Position numbers and translations under genes: made by a program | Part shown: one piece after another, positions 61,989 through 64,000 of the stretch | Numbering within the stretch: the stretch's first letter is position 1 | How the letters are laid out: the number at the start of each line of letters is the position of its first letter | The notes under the pieces: model-generated | What the model was told of the DNA's origin: nothing | Seen by the model: only the letters and a program-made list of their open reading frames with translations | Databases searched by the model: none | Origin: Penium margaritaceum | Taxonomy: Eukaryota > Streptophyta > Zygnematophyceae > Desmidiales > Peniaceae | DNA: 64,000 nucleotides | Direction of reading: 5' to 3' | Assembly (NCBI GenBank): GCA_023375785.1 | Contig: SZWC01003620.1 | Coordinates: 61,362-125,361, forward strand

Positions 61989-64000
61989 TCTGAAGCCCGG
62001 TTCTCCAAGGAAGGGACGGTTGAATTATCGACCGAACGGAAGGTGGCGCAGGCAACCCGTCATCTCAACTCCAACGATTCTCCTGACCGCGGTGGTGTTC
62101 CCCTACCAACCTACGAGGCGCAAGGACAGAGTGACAGTGCCGGTGGATTATCTAGCAAGTACCATTGGCGATGCGTGGACAAGTCCCGCCGCACCCTACG
62201 CCACCAAAAAGGCAGGATGAGGCGAGCCGCCACCGCGCATTGCTACGAGAGAAGCCCAGAAAAACCTACAGGGCTGGACCCCAAGTTTGAGTGGGATCCG
62301 ATAGATGATCAGTCTCCACAATTGTACAACGAGGAGAACGAGATGGATCCCGATGAAGAAGAAGAATTTCACCTGAGACGTCTCAAGGAACTCCGTGAAT
62401 GGAAAGCTATCCGACAAGCGCAGTTGGCCGATGCGATACAAGAAGATCGAGAGGAAGACGAGACGCACCACCACGACGGGCAGCGCGATTTTGTGCAAAT
62501 GGAGGACTACGTGTCCGATGAAGAGTAGGAGCTTGCAGCAGACGATGGGCCCATCCTACTCCATGAGGTCATGACTCTAGATGGAAGGACTGTCTACGAA
62601 GCAGTGGACATGACTCCGGAACAGCATGCACCTCGGCGCCTCGAATTCTCTATCCCAAGGACGTCTTCACCAGCACCCTCGGTTATTCATGATAGAGAAT
62701 GTGCAGACCTGGACGATGACCACAATGACCAGGCAGAAGAAGAAGAAGAAGCATCACTGGATCATCCCTCAGTGCAACCATTGCACACCCTGCATCAGCC
62801 TGTGATCTTCCGTCCTCGTGCAGCCCCCTCCCGCCCAATCGTTCACACTCGACGCACGGCCTCGGACAGCGGTGCATCTCCACCACGTACACGGAGGAGT
62901 CCGGAGGTCGCGGAACAACAAATGAGGGAAACCCGTCGGGAAGGCCCATTCACCATAACCTCACGTCGCCCAGATGCTCGGCAACAGTCCCAACACCAAC
63001 AGCAGGCGAGCAAGGCATCCTCTGTTCTGGGAGTATGGCGGCGCCGAGAAGTCCCAGCTCAAGGAGGAATCAATCCTTCATCCATGGCTGGACCCACCAG
63101 GCAAGTAAGGACCTTGGGAGAGGCGCACATCCCAGTTGGGGCTCCGTCAACCAAACATGTTGTACACCTGTCCAATCCAAGATGCAGTCGTCTCATCAAC
63201 ATGCAAGCAAAGCATCCCCTATGGCAAGAAGACTCTAGCAGAGACCACAAGTGACGGGTGGTACTGCTGGACCCGGGCAAAGATCAACGGCTCATGGAGG
63301 CAAGTAGTACTCCGTGCGAGTACAGGCGAGTTCAGCAAGACAGCACGTGGGGAGTTCTGGACTGGGAGGAACCAAAGCAAGACGTGTGCGATCGAAGGGA
63401 GGAGGAATCGCTTCATCCGCTGGTACAAGAGCAGTTGGCCTGGCGCAAGCGCATCGACCCCACCTGGGGGCCTGGCCACGGGCACAGGTGCAGGTGTTGC
63501 CTACGCAGGAACTGACTTCGAATCCAGCGGCGAAGGCTTCTTACACCCTCCCAAAGCTCGACGTTTTCAAGGGTGAACCAGAGGAGGAACCAGCCATGTG
63601 GCTGTCCAAGTTCGGCACCTGCCTTGACTATGGGCTGTTATCTCCTGATTACATTGTCCCATTAGTAAACCTAGCGCTGCAAGGCAAAGCTTTGGAGTGG
63701 TTCACTGCAGAACATAGAGAACGTCCATTTGCTGACTTCAATGATCTGGCGAACAGGATGACCAAGCCATTTGACCCCATGAGCCTGGAAGAAGTTGAGC
63801 TCCAGATTCGCACCATCTGCATGAAGGCCGGAGAAAACATCAAGCTACACAAATTCACCAAGATTTTGACGCGCTGCATCGACATGCCCTTGTACATGAT
63901 TATGGAGCACTACCCTCATTCGCTTGTCCTAGTGATTGCCAACACGTTAGACCTGCGACAATTCAGTACACTGGATGCGCTGAAGGAGGAAACGGAACAT
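61989..64000 (+). pseudogene. Ty3/Gypsy-like gag, runs off the window
   Basis: One frame from about 61989 (no clear ATG; a stop lies just upstream) carries an acidic helical part (NEENEMDPDEEEEFHLRRLK, ELREWKAIRQAQLADAIQED). A TAG at 62526 is followed by Pro/Ser/Arg/Gln-rich sequence, then a TGA at 63252 and VLDWEEPKQDVCDRREEESL with LAWRKRIDPTWG. A one-base shift near 63465 leads into YTLPKLDVFKGEPEEEPAMW, LSKFGTCLDYGLL, LVNLALQGKALEWFTAEHRE and FNDLANRMTKPFDPMSLEEV. That last part is the retrotransposon gag domain (F.G...ee...W, ALQGKAL.WF, F..F...F) typical of Ty3/Gypsy elements. It is still open at 64000. The unusually long N-terminal extension could be a second product. No protease or RT is in the window. 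Confidence 0.78.

Overview
This window reads as nuclear DNA from a large, repeat-rich plant-lineage (streptophyte) genome. It is almost wall-to-wall transposable elements in various states of decay, and I found no convincing intact host gene, rRNA, tRNA, operon or CRISPR array. The plant-lineage call rests on many Ty1/Copia elements primed by an initiator-Met-tRNA type site (TGGTATCAGAGC and near variants), a hAT transposase fossil, a Ty3/Gypsy-like gag, and deep nesting with 5-bp target-site duplications (TSDs). A charophyte alga or an early-diverging land plant would fit, but the sequence does not prove it. Assembly gaps (single N at 869, 5292 and 30761; N-run 35463-35651) affect the interpretation locally.

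Layout. 1-1763: flank with a long (CT)n tract and an LTR-like stretch. 1764-16728: minus-strand Copia element B (TSD GATGC) sitting in a decayed minus-strand Copia element C (16734-about 20472). Plus-strand Copia element A (1788-11042, TSD ACTGC/ACTAC) is inserted in B's own 3' LTR, so three elements are nested. 21010-21405: a 165-bp tandem repeat. 21452-25103: element D, a complete 3.65-kb LTR element (TSD GGGTG) without recognisable pol, at the edge of a hAT transposase fossil (25109-26061). 26100-27600: two unrelated tandem arrays. 27600-29764: remnants of Copia element L and an LTR of element M.

29765-36302: element H, the best preserved element (TSD AAGTG), with almost complete gag-protease-integrase-RT-RNase H and a perfect 42-bp palindrome in each LTR. 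36308-about 50666: minus-strand Copia element J, split by two insertions. One is element K (39181-43938), a gag+RNase H deletion derivative. The other is a 2.6-kb TA-flanked insert (45859-48452) built largely of a ~365-bp tandem array. 51502-55188: element G, with 1.27-kb LTRs and no recognisable pol. Element E (55189-58836), the same family as D, is inserted in G's second LTR. 58838-60086: a second copy of J's gag/leader region. 60087-64000: a Ty3/Gypsy-like region whose gag runs off the window.

Nothing here acts as a pathway. The 'working together' is that of retrotransposon polyproteins (gag, protease, integrase, RT, RNase H). Only H and, for RT, B keep intact RT active-site motifs. Many premature stops look like C-to-T or G-to-A transitions (CAG to TAG, TGG to TGA/TAG, CGA to TGA), as expected of silenced, methylated transposons. 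Most worth following up: the D/E family with its inverted tandem modules and an unrecognised gag-position ORF, the palindrome in H's LTR, the TA-flanked insert with its array, and an unexplained partly coding-like stretch at 50667-51501.
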